From Methanocella arvoryzae MRE50 (GTDB lineage Archaea; Halobacteriota; Methanocellia; Methanocellales; Methanocellaceae), in the NCBI RefSeq assembly GCF_000063445.1, contig NC_009464.1, positions 62,001 through 126,000 of the forward strand: a DNA stretch of 64,000 nucleotides, in the 5' to 3' direction. Positions within the stretch are counted from its first letter, which is position 1; each line of letters starts with the position of its first letter. The position numbers and the translations under genes were made by a program. Below, piece by piece: positions 24,077-32,208 of this stretch. The notes below the pieces were generated by a model. That model worked only from the letters and a program-made list of their open reading frames with translations. It was not told where the DNA came from and made no database searches.

Positions 24077-24289
24077 ATGGGAAACATTTATCCTCCGGAA
24101 ATCCAGGCGCTGGACTTTATTTATCAGCAGGATTCTAGTTTAAAGAATGAGCTGGCCCTGGAGAAAGCGAAGCTGAATTATTATAAGAAACAGCTGACGG
24201 ACAATCCCGGGGACAAAGACCTCGAGCAGCGGGTCAAATACCACGAGGCAGAGGTTGCCAGACTGGAGTCGGAAATAAAAATAGGCTGA
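24077..24289 (+). CDS. small coiled-coil protein
   Basis: 70 residues: MGNIYPPEIQALDFIYQQDS then heptad-like helices (LALEKAKLNYYKKQL, EQRVKYHEAEVARLESEIKIG). Soluble, charged, probably dimeric. AGGAAGATCATC before the ATG provides an SD. No family recognised; it converges on the lipoprotein gene. Confidence 0.55.
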   Translation: MGNIYPPEIQALDFIYQQDSSLKNELALEKAKLNYYKKQLTDNPGDKDLEQRVKYHEAEVARLESEIKIG

Positions 24290-24302
24290 TTATCTGGCCT
24301 TC

Positions 24303-24548
24303 TTATCTTGAGTTCGGCTGGACTGTCACGACAATTGTGGGGCTTGGAACCACAGTTACGTTGGGAACTACAACCGGCTTTTCTGTTATGACCGGGGTAA
24401 CAGTACCTCTGAACTTCGGTATAGCCGGAGGCGCAAATACCCCCTCATCCGGAGTGCTACAGCAGCATATGCATCCGGAGAGGAAGGCCCCGCCCATTAT
24501 GAGTAATATACCCAGCACCAATAGCTTCTTAGACACAATAATCACCAC
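24303..24548 (-). CDS. small lipoprotein
   Basis: 81 residues. A lipoprotein signal (KKLLVLGILLIMGGAFLSGC, lipobox LSGC) is followed by a Cys cluster CICCCS and a Pro/Val/Thr-rich low-complexity tail. It is expected to be lipid-anchored on the outer face of the membrane. Starts are all GTG (24548, 24545 or 24536), so the exact N-terminus is uncertain. No family recognised. Confidence 0.6.
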   Translation of the reverse strand: MVIIVSKKLLVLGILLIMGGAFLSGCICCCSTPDEGVFAPPAIPKFRGTVTPVITEKPVVVPNVTVVPSPTIVVTVQPNSR

Positions 24549-24746
24549 TGTGCAGGTATTCGGCGCGCATATTCTAAATTTGGATGGCCGTTTTGGGCGC
24601 GAACTTTACTGGCCATCAGATTTTTTGGCGCCGCATTGGACAGAGGAAAGCTCGTATAACCCGGGCAGCCCGGGTGGAGTGCGGGCTGACAGAACTTTTA
24701 AAAATGGCAGCGGAGAGCGGCACCCCGCTCTCCTGACTTTTCACTT

Positions 24747-25778
24747 TTAAAGCCAGGCCGCGTATGTGCAGTTGCAGCCGATCTGGCGGGGCAGCCTGGG
24801 CAGTTGTTCCAGTTCCGACCATGCGTACGTAAATTTACCGTTGTGGCATACGTGACAGTCGTTTCCCTGGACTGGCAGGACTTTGATGCCTTTGCCGAGC
24901 CTTGCAGCCTTGAGGCTGGCCAGTTCGCATGCTGTGAGGGCCTCGTGGATCCTTGTAGTAGCGTAGAGCACAGCCAGAGCTTCGGCATCATCCGGCTGGC
25001 CGGCAGTGCCGCACGGGTTCGGCCTGTGGAATGCGAGCGCCTGAGTCAGGTCGAACAATCCGCCTGCGTAGTTCATCATGCGCCTCCCGGCATCCTCAAA
25101 CGATTCGCCCAGTAATACTGATAGCGCAAGATGAGCTCCAAGCTCTTTCTTCTGTACTGCTGTCAGGGGCAGGTCGTCGTAAGGCATCTTCAGCAAGTGC
25201 GCAGCCTCGCAGGCTATGATCTCGGGCACTGGCTTAGCCCACTTTGCATCGCAGGTAAGCTGACTCTCATAATATCGGGCAATCCGGGCCCAGGCTTTTT
25301 TCACGTCTCCTTTCAGCAGCAACGCAATAGCCTCAGCTTCCATCTCTGCCCTGGCTTTTTCATTAGTCGCCCGGTATTCTTCGATCTTGAGGTTCCCCTG
25401 CTCTGTAAGCCGGTACATGCGGACGTCCGACACGAGCAGTTCCGCCTGCGGAAGGGTCATAGAGCCGATGAGTGTGGCGATCATCTCCAGTTTTTTCCCT
25501 TTTGGCTTGATGCCTCTGTCTTCCAGCATCTGCCGTATCTCGGTCGCCTTATATCTGGCGTCCAGCTTTTCTTCCAGAGACGCCTCTTCCAGCAGTCCAT
25601 CGCTGACGAACCGCGCGATGTTGTGCTCCAGCGGCCCCGCTATCGGCGTCCATGCCTGTTCCATCGAAAGGTCCACGCGCTGGCGAGAAAGACACAGCAG
25701 CAGTTCCATCTGTGCTGTGGGAAGACTATTATTGCCAGTGTTAGGGTTACCTAATATATAGCTTAGAAAACTTACCAT
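24747..25778 (-). CDS. SAP-domain protein with C-terminal Cys motif
   Basis: 343 residues from ATG 25778 (GGGGATGG SD and a TATA-like TATATATT about 28 nt upstream). KATEIRQMLEDRGIKPKGKKLEMIATLIGSM (about residues 70-100) is a SAP motif, a helix-hairpin that binds DNA or RNA. It is followed by a charged helix (AEMEAEAIALLLKGDVKKAWARIARYYE), a Gly-poor middle region and a C-terminal CHVCHNGKF... IGCNCTYAAW with four Cys and a His for a metal site. It may be a nucleic-acid-binding protein of unknown role. The frame continues to 25844 but that part is unlike coding sequence. Confidence 0.65.
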   Translation of the reverse strand: MVSFLSYILGNPNTGNNSLPTAQMELLLCLSRQRVDLSMEQAWTPIAGPLEHNIARFVSDGLLEEASLEEKLDARYKATEIRQMLEDRGIKPKGKKLEMIATLIGSMTLPQAELLVSDVRMYRLTEQGNLKIEEYRATNEKARAEMEAEAIALLLKGDVKKAWARIARYYESQLTCDAKWAKPVPEIIACEAAHLLKMPYDDLPLTAVQKKELGAHLALSVLLGESFEDAGRRMMNYAGGLFDLTQALAFHRPNPCGTAGQPDDAEALAVLYATTRIHEALTACELASLKAARLGKGIKVLPVQGNDCHVCHNGKFTYAWSELEQLPRLPRQIGCNCTYAAWL

Positions 25779-25972
25779 TTTCCATCCCCAAGAGAAATAT
25801 ATACCTATTATATTCTTATCCTTTGTGCTCCTTGCGATGGCCAAATAATCGGCTGGATCGTATCAGCCAGAAATAGTTTTGGTATTCATGCGACTGGAGT
25901 TGCCAGTTTTCCTCGTGACAAAATCTTTATCTCATATTTGCCGATAAATAATACTCTATTGGAGTGTAAGCC

Positions 25973-26860
25973 ATGCTACCTGTACGCCCTGTTACCTTAG
26001 CGCTGATTATGCTGATCGCACTGTTTTACTGTACAATGGCCCCGGCATGGGCCCAGAGCCCTTTCCCTGATGGCGTCCGCTTCGCAGACACAGGTACTGT
26101 TATGCAGGCTGGCCAGAACTACAGTATAGTCTTACAGGTCCTGCTGGACGGCGGCGATTATCCTCGTGGTAGCATTGGCATTTACCTTGAGTCTAACAAC
26201 ACCTCCGTGCTCGATATTCCGGGTTCGGCCATGGTTGCGACCGACCAGAATGGCACTGCTGTATACAACCTGTCCCCCGGCGAGGTAAAGCCCGGCACGG
26301 CAAAGGTGACCGCCATCCTGCTGGACAAGCGCACGGGCGTCAGAGCATCTAAAAACTACACTATCGTCAGCCTGGGGGACATTACCGGCTTCGTGCTGGA
26401 TTCAGCCGGCGAGCCTGTGCCTGTCGCCAAAGTCACGCTATACCAGCCGGTGAACGGCACGATGCAAGTATACCCTGTGGCAGGGAACCCGACTTATTCG
26501 GCAAGTAACGAGACTGGCATTCCGGGCGCTTTCGCGCTGGCGGGAGTCCCTTACGGCACTTACTACCTTGAAGCCAGCTTCGCAGATCAGGCCTCCGGCA
26601 TCAACTATACTCTGGATGGCTCCGGTCAGCCGGTGAACGTCACGATTGCAGGCTACACGATCGCTACTCCTGCACCGACTCCGACTACGACTCCGACGTC
26701 GGCTGTATCGCCCTCTCCAACTATGATTCCGACTGCGACTGAGACTCCGGCACCCACCTCGTCCGGAGATAGCGGCAGGCAGGTACTCTGGATAGGCGGG
26801 CTTGCGATAGCCTTGACGATCATTATCATTGCAGTTGTCCTGCTGACGAGGAAAAAATAA
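25973..26860 (+). CDS. cell-surface protein with Ig-like and regulatory domains
   Basis: 295 residues. Signal peptide (LALIMLIALFYCTMAPAWAQ), then a beta-sandwich (VMQAGQNYSIVLQVLLDGG to AKVTAILLDKRTGVRASKNY) like bacterial Ig-like group 1. A carboxypeptidase-regulatory-like domain (GDITGFVLDSAGEPVPVAKVTLY to GVPYGTYYLEASF) follows, then a Thr/Pro-rich stalk (about 230-265) and a C-terminal membrane helix (LWIGGLAIALTIIIIAVVLL) ending KK. A typical archaeal envelope protein anchored at its C-terminus; many N-x-S/T sites suggest glycosylation. GGAG lies 9 nt before the ATG. Confidence 0.75.
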   Translation: MLPVRPVTLALIMLIALFYCTMAPAWAQSPFPDGVRFADTGTVMQAGQNYSIVLQVLLDGGDYPRGSIGIYLESNNTSVLDIPGSAMVATDQNGTAVYNLSPGEVKPGTAKVTAILLDKRTGVRASKNYTIVSLGDITGFVLDSAGEPVPVAKVTLYQPVNGTMQVYPVAGNPTYSASNETGIPGAFALAGVPYGTYYLEASFADQASGINYTLDGSGQPVNVTIAGYTIATPAPTPTTTPTSAVSPSPTMIPTATETPAPTSSGDSGRQVLWIGGLAIALTIIIIAVVLLTRKK

Positions 26861-26872
26861 GCTAAAAATGCA

Positions 26873-26895
26873 GAGGGCCTGACCTGCAGGTCCTC
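26873..26895. terminator. convergent terminator hairpin
   Basis: GAGGGCCTG (26873-26881), loop ACCTG, CAGGTCCTC (26887-26895) with one G-U pair, then AGTTTTATT. It lies between two convergent genes ending at 26860 and 26904. Confidence 0.6.
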
Positions 26896-26903
26896 CAGTT
26901 TTA

Positions 26904-28286
26904 TTACTCGGACTTGATCTTGTCAGTCGGCACGGCAGCCTGGATGCTTCCATCTACCGCACTTTCGTCAGGGCGCTTTCTAATGCGCTCCAGCATGCGC
27001 TCTTTCTTACGAATCGCATTGATGGCCGCCTGGTCGACCTTTTTCTGCATTTCTTCGAAGGTCATGGGCGTTTCCTCGCCGACTACCTTCTTTACAGGAG
27101 TGTAAGCAGACTCCCTGAACCTCGGGGTAAAGTCTTTCTCTTCGCCGTTGATGACGATGTATGCGCCGCTACCTTCCTGTACTTCGCCGACGATGTCTAT
27201 TGCGACTCCTCTGCTGCGCACAGCGCTCATGATCTCCTCTGCATGCTCTCTCGGAGCGATGATCAGCAGCGCGTCCAGCGATACGCCAAGGTAGTCGATC
27301 TTGAGCGTCTCCAGCATTCTGAGCACGGTCGGCTCTACGAGCTTTCTGAGCTTCTCTTCGTGGAATACCAGCTTGACGTTTGCAGTGCCGGCGATTTCGT
27401 ACGCGTCGCCTCTGATGCCGCCGTTGGTCACGTCGGTCATGGCGTGGATCTTGCCGATCAGGTTGTGATCGAACAGGGCTTTGCAGGCTTCCAGGAACTT
27501 GACGTTCATAGTCTTCTCGACTACGTCATGCATGCCGAAGTATAGCGCAGTCGTGGAGACTGTGCCTCCGCCGGCGCCTTCGCTGACCATGATTACGTCG
27601 CCCGGCCTGGACTGGATGCGGGCGGTCAGGTCTTCAGCTACGCCTACTGCGCCGACACAGCCGGTCATGCGTTCGCCGATGACCATGTCTCCGCCGATGC
27701 GCAGCGTGCTCCCGGTTATGAGCGGCACGCCGATTAGATCAGAAACGGTCGTGATCCCTGCGGTATAGTCGAAGATCTTGGACACGTCCCCGTCATCGGC
27801 TATGTGGATATCGGATAAGAGTGCTACAGGCTTTGCGCCCATCACGTACAGGTCCCTTAGCGATGCCCTGGTCACGTGGAAGCCTGCCAGGAACGGGAAG
27901 TCCGAAAGCCTGGAATGCATACCGTCTACGGTGACTACGACGAACTTTCCGCCTGCCTTGACTACGCCGGAGTCGTCCATCTGGCCTGAGTCGCATACAG
28001 CGCTGGTTTTGCCTATCACTTCGGCGATTTTCTTGTGGGCGTAGAAGTCTCCGCGGCCGCGGGAACCGACCCCGAACTCTCCCATGGTTACGCCGCAAGG
28101 CTGCATCGCTATGATGTCGTCCTTGACGTCCAGGGTCGCCTTAGCCTCGGTGATCACCGCGCCGGCGAGCCTTTCTGCGCTTTCCCTCGAAATGTTCTTG
28201 ATCTCGAGAATGCGATCAGTCAGCTTTTCAAGCAGATCAGGGTCTCGCTTTACCAGTCCTCTCTTCGCGTAGCCTTCAATATCCAT
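26904..28286 (-). CDS. AIR synthase-related protein (PurM/SelD/HypE-like), methanogen type
   Basis: 460 residues from ATG 28286 (GGTGG 7 nt upstream). The PurM-like N-terminal ATP domain shows SRGRGDFYAHKKIAEVIG, AVCDSGQMDDSGVVKAGGKFVVVTVDGMHSRLSDFPFLAGFHVTRASLRDLYVMGAKPVALLSDIHIADDG (acidic metal loops) and PLITGSTLRIGGDMVIGERM. The C-terminal AIRS_C half has RPGDVIMVSEGAGGGTVSTTALYFGM and MTDVTNGGIRGDAYEIA. It resembles COG2144-type selenophosphate-synthetase-related proteins and methanogenesis marker 2, and likely activates a small molecule with ATP. A 60-residue charged C-terminal tail and a helical N-terminal lead are extra. Substrate unknown. Confidence 0.8.
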   Translation of the reverse strand: MDIEGYAKRGLVKRDPDLLEKLTDRILEIKNISRESAERLAGAVITEAKATLDVKDDIIAMQPCGVTMGEFGVGSRGRGDFYAHKKIAEVIGKTSAVCDSGQMDDSGVVKAGGKFVVVTVDGMHSRLSDFPFLAGFHVTRASLRDLYVMGAKPVALLSDIHIADDGDVSKIFDYTAGITTVSDLIGVPLITGSTLRIGGDMVIGERMTGCVGAVGVAEDLTARIQSRPGDVIMVSEGAGGGTVSTTALYFGMHDVVEKTMNVKFLEACKALFDHNLIGKIHAMTDVTNGGIRGDAYEIAGTANVKLVFHEEKLRKLVEPTVLRMLETLKIDYLGVSLDALLIIAPREHAEEIMSAVRSRGVAIDIVGEVQEGSGAYIVINGEEKDFTPRFRESAYTPVKKVVGEETPMTFEEMQKKVDQAAINAIRKKERMLERIRKRPDESAVDGSIQAAVPTDKIKSE

Positions 28287-28449
28287 CGTTGCCACCAGTA
28301 AAAGAAATATATGTTCGTTTTATTTTCTAAAAACTGTGCCTATCCAGCATATATATTTTGCTTGGGTGAAGTTTTATCTATAATGAAATAATATATCACT
28401 TGAATGTATCTGGCAAGCCCGGTTCGGGGCTGCGCTGACAGGTGTCGAA

Positions 28450-28812
28450 ATGGCAAAAGTGCTTGTTGTAGACGATGAAGTAGGAATTTGCGAGCTGATC
28501 CAGATGGCGCTTACCCATAAAGGCCATGACGTCCGCTATTCCACCACCGGCTCTGGTGGTATAAAGCTATACAGCGAATACTCGCCTGATCTCATACTTC
28601 TTGATCTGACGCTTCCGGATATGGATGGCATGGATTTTGCGAAGAAAGTCAAAAGTTCAGAGCAGGCGAAAAATACGCCGATTATCTTAATCTCAGGGCG
28701 TATCCTTTCCCCGTCTGAGATTGACCCGGCCCTGTTCGCGGGCGTCCTCGAAAAGCCCTTCAGCATGTCAAAGCTGACCGACGAAGTGCAGAAATACCTG
28801 TCAAAGCCCTGA
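28450..28812 (+). CDS. single-domain response regulator (CheY-like)
   Basis: 120 residues: MAKVLVVDDEVGICELIQMA with the acidic pair DD, phosphoacceptor Asp52 in LILLDLTLPDMDG, Ser/Thr region ILISGR and conserved Lys in VLEKPFSM. There is no output domain, so it passes phosphate to a partner or acts by protein contact. AGGTG lies 6 nt before the ATG. No kinase gene is adjacent; the kinase at 38551 has its own receiver nearby. It converges with the arfC gene with only 1 bp between the stops. Confidence 0.93.
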   Translation: MAKVLVVDDEVGICELIQMALTHKGHDVRYSTTGSGGIKLYSEYSPDLILLDLTLPDMDGMDFAKKVKSSEQAKNTPIILISGRILSPSEIDPALFAGVLEKPFSMSKLTDEVQKYLSKP

Positions 28813-28813
28813 T

Positions 28814-29491
28814 CTATTCATTTTTTCCGTTATAGTAGAGATCGTACTCTGTGATCAGGTGATTGCCTACTTTGTAAAAGTCTGTCAGGTTTACCTGCAC
28901 GACCTTGTCGATGCTGTCCACGCCAGGGCCGCCTACCAGCGAGGGGGTGCTGTCCCCGCCGATGATGTACGGGATCTGGATCAGCGTGATGTGGTCGATC
29001 ATCTTGCGGCTGATAAGCTGCCATATCAGCGTCGGCCCGCCTTCTACCATCAAGCGCCGGATTCCCCTGTTGTAGAGCGTATCCATGAGCAGGTCGATGT
29101 CGATCCTGTCCCTGCCGCAGATCACGACTTCTGCGCCTGTGTTTCTGATCGCCTCCACCCGGCACGCATCGGCTTTTTCCGAGACGCAGATCAGCGTGGG
29201 AGCATCCTTATTGAGCACGTTTGCGGTGAGCGGTATAGAGCCGTCGGAACAAGGTATGACGCGGATCGGGCTGGCGCCAGTGGCAAGCCGGTTGGTCAGG
29301 ATCGAATTGTCGATCTTGATCGTGTTGCTGCCTACCATGATAGCGTCGAACTCAGATCTCTTCTTGTGTAAGAAATAGTGGCTGTGCTCGTCCATCAGCC
29401 CCATGATGATCTTACTGGACAGGCCCCGCTTTAGCGTGAGCTTGCCATCAACCGTCATCTCCGATATGACTTCCACGTACGGCCGCTTCAT
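28814..29491 (-). CDS. arfC: 2,5-diamino-6-ribosylamino-4(3H)-pyrimidinone 5'-phosphate reductase
   Basis: 225 residues of RibD-C/DHFR-like fold: RPYVEVISEMTVDGKLTLKRG, HKKRSEFDAIMVGSNTIKIDNSILTNR, GIRRLMVEGGPTLIWQLISRKMIDHITLIQIPYIIGG. It reduces the ribose side chain after GTP ring opening in archaeal riboflavin and F420 (deazaflavin) precursor synthesis. The deaminase domain of bacterial RibD is absent, as is normal in archaea. It lies 43 nt downstream of the SAM hydrolase gene on the same strand and is probably co-transcribed. Confidence 0.93.
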   Translation of the reverse strand: MKRPYVEVISEMTVDGKLTLKRGLSSKIIMGLMDEHSHYFLHKKRSEFDAIMVGSNTIKIDNSILTNRLATGASPIRVIPCSDGSIPLTANVLNKDAPTLICVSEKADACRVEAIRNTGAEVVICGRDRIDIDLLMDTLYNRGIRRLMVEGGPTLIWQLISRKMIDHITLIQIPYIIGGDSTPSLVGGPGVDSIDKVVQVNLTDFYKVGNHLITEYDLYYNGKNE

Positions 29492-29534
29492 ACCAATTAA
29501 CCTTTGATCTACAATGCGCGGATGATATATCTCT

Positions 29535-30329
29535 TTACCGGCCGGCCGGGTGCCGGTCTTTGACGCTGATCAGAATATCGTCTCCCGCCCCGAGACCGGT
29601 GTACTCTGATGCTCTGTCACCGTTGATCGCTATCTCCGCCATGCCGTGGCTGCCCTTCAGCAGAAGCAGGTCCCCGGCCCCTCCGTCGTGATATGTGGTT
29701 ACGTAGGTTGCCGAAGCGCCGTTAATCTCTACCGTGTCGCCGAGGAACAGCAGGCCGCCGATAACATCTCCTCCAATGTTAGTGATCACGTTGCCGAACG
29801 GGTCCACGTAGATGACCTGTCCTCTAATGCCATCCTCCGTGAGGGCCGAGGTTCCGAAGTCCAGATCGACCGGGTCGAAAATTTCTCTGAGCCCTGGTAC
29901 ACTCTCTCCCGCTGCTATCATGGCTGCCGCAGGCGCAAACACGTCTCTCCCGTGAAAAACGGGGCTTACCGCTTTTCGGTAGAATTCCAGATCAGTGATC
30001 TCGTAAGCCCTGAACTGCCCCTGGGCCCTGGCAGCCGGCAACAGCAGCCCGTTATCCGGGCCCACGAAACAGTATTCCTCTCCGAGGATGACGAGCGCCC
30101 TCCGGCTGCTCCCTACCCCGGGGTCAACGACTGCAAGGTGGACAGTACCTCTAGGAAAGCTGAGGCTGGCGTACTGCAGGATAAAAGCACCCTGCCTGAT
30201 ATCTCCGGCGGGAATGGCGTTCGTTATGTCGATTGTCCTGACGTGGGCGGATATGCATGCGATAACGCCTTTCATGACGCCCGGGTAGATATCCCCGAAA
30301 TCAGTGGTAATAGTCACTATGCCCGGCAT
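29535..30329 (-). CDS. SAM hydroxide adenosyltransferase (DUF62 family)
   Basis: 264 residues: IVTITTDFGDIYPGVMKGVIACI, IDITNAIPAGDIRQGAFIL, GTVHLAVVDPGVGSSRRALVI, CFVGPDNGLLLPA, VFHGRDVFAPAAAMIA and VIYVDPFGNVITNI. These blocks define the DUF62 family related to fluorinase/chlorinase, which in archaea uses hydroxide to split SAM into adenosine and methionine. The three-residue Asp-Arg-His triad region is in FHGRDVFAPAA. Its physiological purpose in archaea is not settled. The gene heads a pair with arfC. Confidence 0.93.
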   Translation of the reverse strand: MPGIVTITTDFGDIYPGVMKGVIACISAHVRTIDITNAIPAGDIRQGAFILQYASLSFPRGTVHLAVVDPGVGSSRRALVILGEEYCFVGPDNGLLLPAARAQGQFRAYEITDLEFYRKAVSPVFHGRDVFAPAAAMIAAGESVPGLREIFDPVDLDFGTSALTEDGIRGQVIYVDPFGNVITNIGGDVIGGLLFLGDTVEINGASATYVTTYHDGGAGDLLLLKGSHGMAEIAINGDRASEYTGLGAGDDILISVKDRHPAGR

Positions 30330-30494
30330 AAGGTCTCGATATAGTCTCTGTAGCTGTAGATATTATTGTTCCTACGCAACTATATCCCAGCATTCCAGAT
30401 ATATCATTCTCATAATTACGGTTTACTAACAATTCCTTTAAGTCTACAATGGCGAATGTCTCATATTGGTAACTTTCTGACGGACGGTGATCAG

Positions 30495-30725
30495 ATGGTC
30501 AATATCAAGAACGTGACATTAAACGATCCGCAGTTCACCATTGAAAAACAGTGCGACCGGTGCCTTAACGTGCTCTACTTTTCGGAAGCCGTGCTGACCG
30601 ACGTGGAGACCGATACCGAAGGCAACGTCATCCGCTCGTCAATCATCTGCCCGATCTGCGGTAACGTTATTGTCCTGTACTCCAGAAGCGTGGATACACA
30701 GGATTTTGTAGTTGATCAGGCTTGA
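30495..30725 (+). CDS. small zinc-ribbon protein
   Basis: 76 residues from ATG 30495: MVNIKNVTLNDPQFTIEKQC, with CDRC at 19-22 region and CPIC near 55, a four-Cys zinc ribbon interrupted by a beta segment (LYFSEAVLTDVETDTEGNVIRSSI). GGTGATC two nt before the ATG is a near-perfect SD and decides this start over the upstream ones. It may bind nucleic acid or a protein partner. No family recognised. It sits just left of the large palindrome. Confidence 0.65.
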   Translation: MVNIKNVTLNDPQFTIEKQCDRCLNVLYFSEAVLTDVETDTEGNVIRSSIICPICGNVIVLYSRSVDTQDFVVDQA

Positions 30726-30770
30726 GAGTCTGACAAAGTCATTTTGCCCGGATTCGGTGAGACAGCAAGA

Positions 30771-31395
30771 CGATCGCTGCGCTGTGCCAGGGTCACAGAT
30801 TTAACAGATTGTACAGATTGCACAGATGAAGACAATAGATGTTCTTCTCCATATATCGGATTATGATTCCCGGTAAAAGTGGCCATCATGATGGGGTAAT
30901 CTGACCAATACTTCAATTATAATCGCCTCATTTTCCGCCTCTACCGGAGTTATCTCGTCCTCCCGGACCTCTGTACCTCTTGACCTCCCTTTCTTTAAAG
31001 TTCCTCAAGGACCTCGGCGACCTCCCCCACCACCTCCTTTCCTCCCTTGCCTCCTTTTACTCGGGATTGTCGGGGATCGCATGAACCGGCAAAGATTCAG
31101 AGGTGATGGAGGCACCGGAGGCACGGAGGCAGGTCAGGGAGGTAAATGGAGGTCAGGGAGGACTTAAAAAAGGGAGGTCGGGGAGGTATAGAGGTCCGGG
31201 AGGGAGGAACTGAACCGGACAGACTAGAAACGGGAAATACCCTCCCCTACTATCATTAGCAACACATCATCTGGCAACTGGAGAAGAGCCACAATAGATA
31301 AATCGGTAAGGGCTGTTTTTACCAGTCTATTCGACGAGCATCTGTGCAATCTGTAAAATCTGTACAATCTGCGTCCAGGCACAGCGCAGCGATCG
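30771..31395. repeat. 625-bp nested palindrome (all three repeat layers)
   Basis: Outer arms 30771-30828 and 31339-31395 are inverted copies: CGATCGCTGCGCTGTGCC, then three or four ACAGATT units, ending GCACAGATG. Inner arms are C-rich on the left (from CCTCCCGGACCTCT at 30959) and G-rich on the right (ending at 31203). They pair about the same centre near 31083, shown by 30771+31395=62166 and 30959+31203=62162. It fills most of the 879-bp gene-free stretch 30726-31604. No transposase, no convincing ORF. Nothing else is seen between 30829 and 30957 or 31448 and 31604. Confidence 0.9.
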
Positions 31396-31404
31396 TAATC
31401 GCAT

Positions 31405-31447
31405 CGCCCGCGTCGGACGCCTGCAATTGCAGGCGTCCTGGCGGGCG
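31405..31447. repeat. GC-rich double palindrome beside the large element
   Basis: A perfect 24-bp palindrome (GGACGCCTGCAA and its complement, 31415-31438) is flanked by CGCCCGC (31405-31411) and GCGGGCG (31441-31447), giving one long hairpin of 19 bp. It starts 10 bp after the right end of the 625-bp element. Confidence 0.85.
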
Positions 31448-31604
31448 AACTTATGGTATAAGATCTTACTCTTTCTCCAATAGGAAGTATTAGTTCCTTA
31501 TTGTATAGTGAAACGAATTAATAGACAGTCTGTTTGAAATCAACGTGCTTTAAAAATGGGATAGGGGAATTGCAGTAATTCCCAAAAATTTTACTGTAAC
31601 TTAT

Positions 31605-31925
31605 TTATGCCGTACCAGCCTGTTGCTCGACTCGATCGCTCAGGATCTGGATCAGGGCTCTGTAGTCCTGGTTAGGCATTTCGGTCTCAGTGTCAAGTAT
31701 TTTTAGCGTATAGAGGACGATCTTGGCGCCTCTCTCAGACAGGTGATATCCGTCCCGGTCCTTGTTGAGGATGCCTGCCGTCAGCAGCGTCTTGAGCAGG
31801 CGGTTCAGGATGCCCGGATTCAGCTCTGTCTCAAACATAATATCGGTGAATTTGGTTTTCCCCTTGCAGATGGTAAACAGTACGTCCATCGTCCCCACGT
31901 ATGACAGGGTCTTCAATATTTCCAT
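31605..31925 (-). CDS. winged-helix transcriptional regulator
   Basis: 106 residues: ILKTLSYVGTMDVLFTICKGKTKFTDIMFETELNPGILNRLLKTLLTAGILNKDRDGYHLSERGAKIVLY is a winged helix of HxlR/ArsR-like archaeal type, followed by a short helix (MPNQDYRALIQILSDRVEQ) for dimerisation. Soluble, no ligand domain. GGAGGAAATGAG gives a strong SD. The target is unknown. Its 3' end faces the palindrome region. The 283 bp upstream (31926-32208) hold only its AT-rich promoter region. Confidence 0.82.
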   Translation of the reverse strand: MEILKTLSYVGTMDVLFTICKGKTKFTDIMFETELNPGILNRLLKTLLTAGILNKDRDGYHLSERGAKIVLYTLKILDTETEMPNQDYRALIQILSDRVEQQAGTA

Positions 31926-32208
31926 CTCATTTCCTCCATATTATCTGCTACGCAGTTCCCACACGCGTTTTTATGATGTATATTGGGTCGATGAATGCCG
32001 TAAAAGGCTGGAGAAGCGTTATTTCTAATTATAGCTGGTTCTTTCTGCTTTATTAAGGTATCTCTTGCCTTACTACTGCAAATAGTAATTAGTAATTATA
32101 ACTATATATAAGCGTATAACTTGCGTGTACTGACAAATTATACATTTATTTGGTTTATGTATCGGCCTTTGAAGTACAATTTTTCCCGGAATAATACAAC
32201 AAGCAAGG

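Noticed and set aside
30829-31338. Hidden transposase or small ORF inside the 625-bp palindrome
   Set aside because: Both strands are interrupted by stops or consist of GGAGGTC repeat peptides; no DDE, Tyr or Ser recombinase motif.
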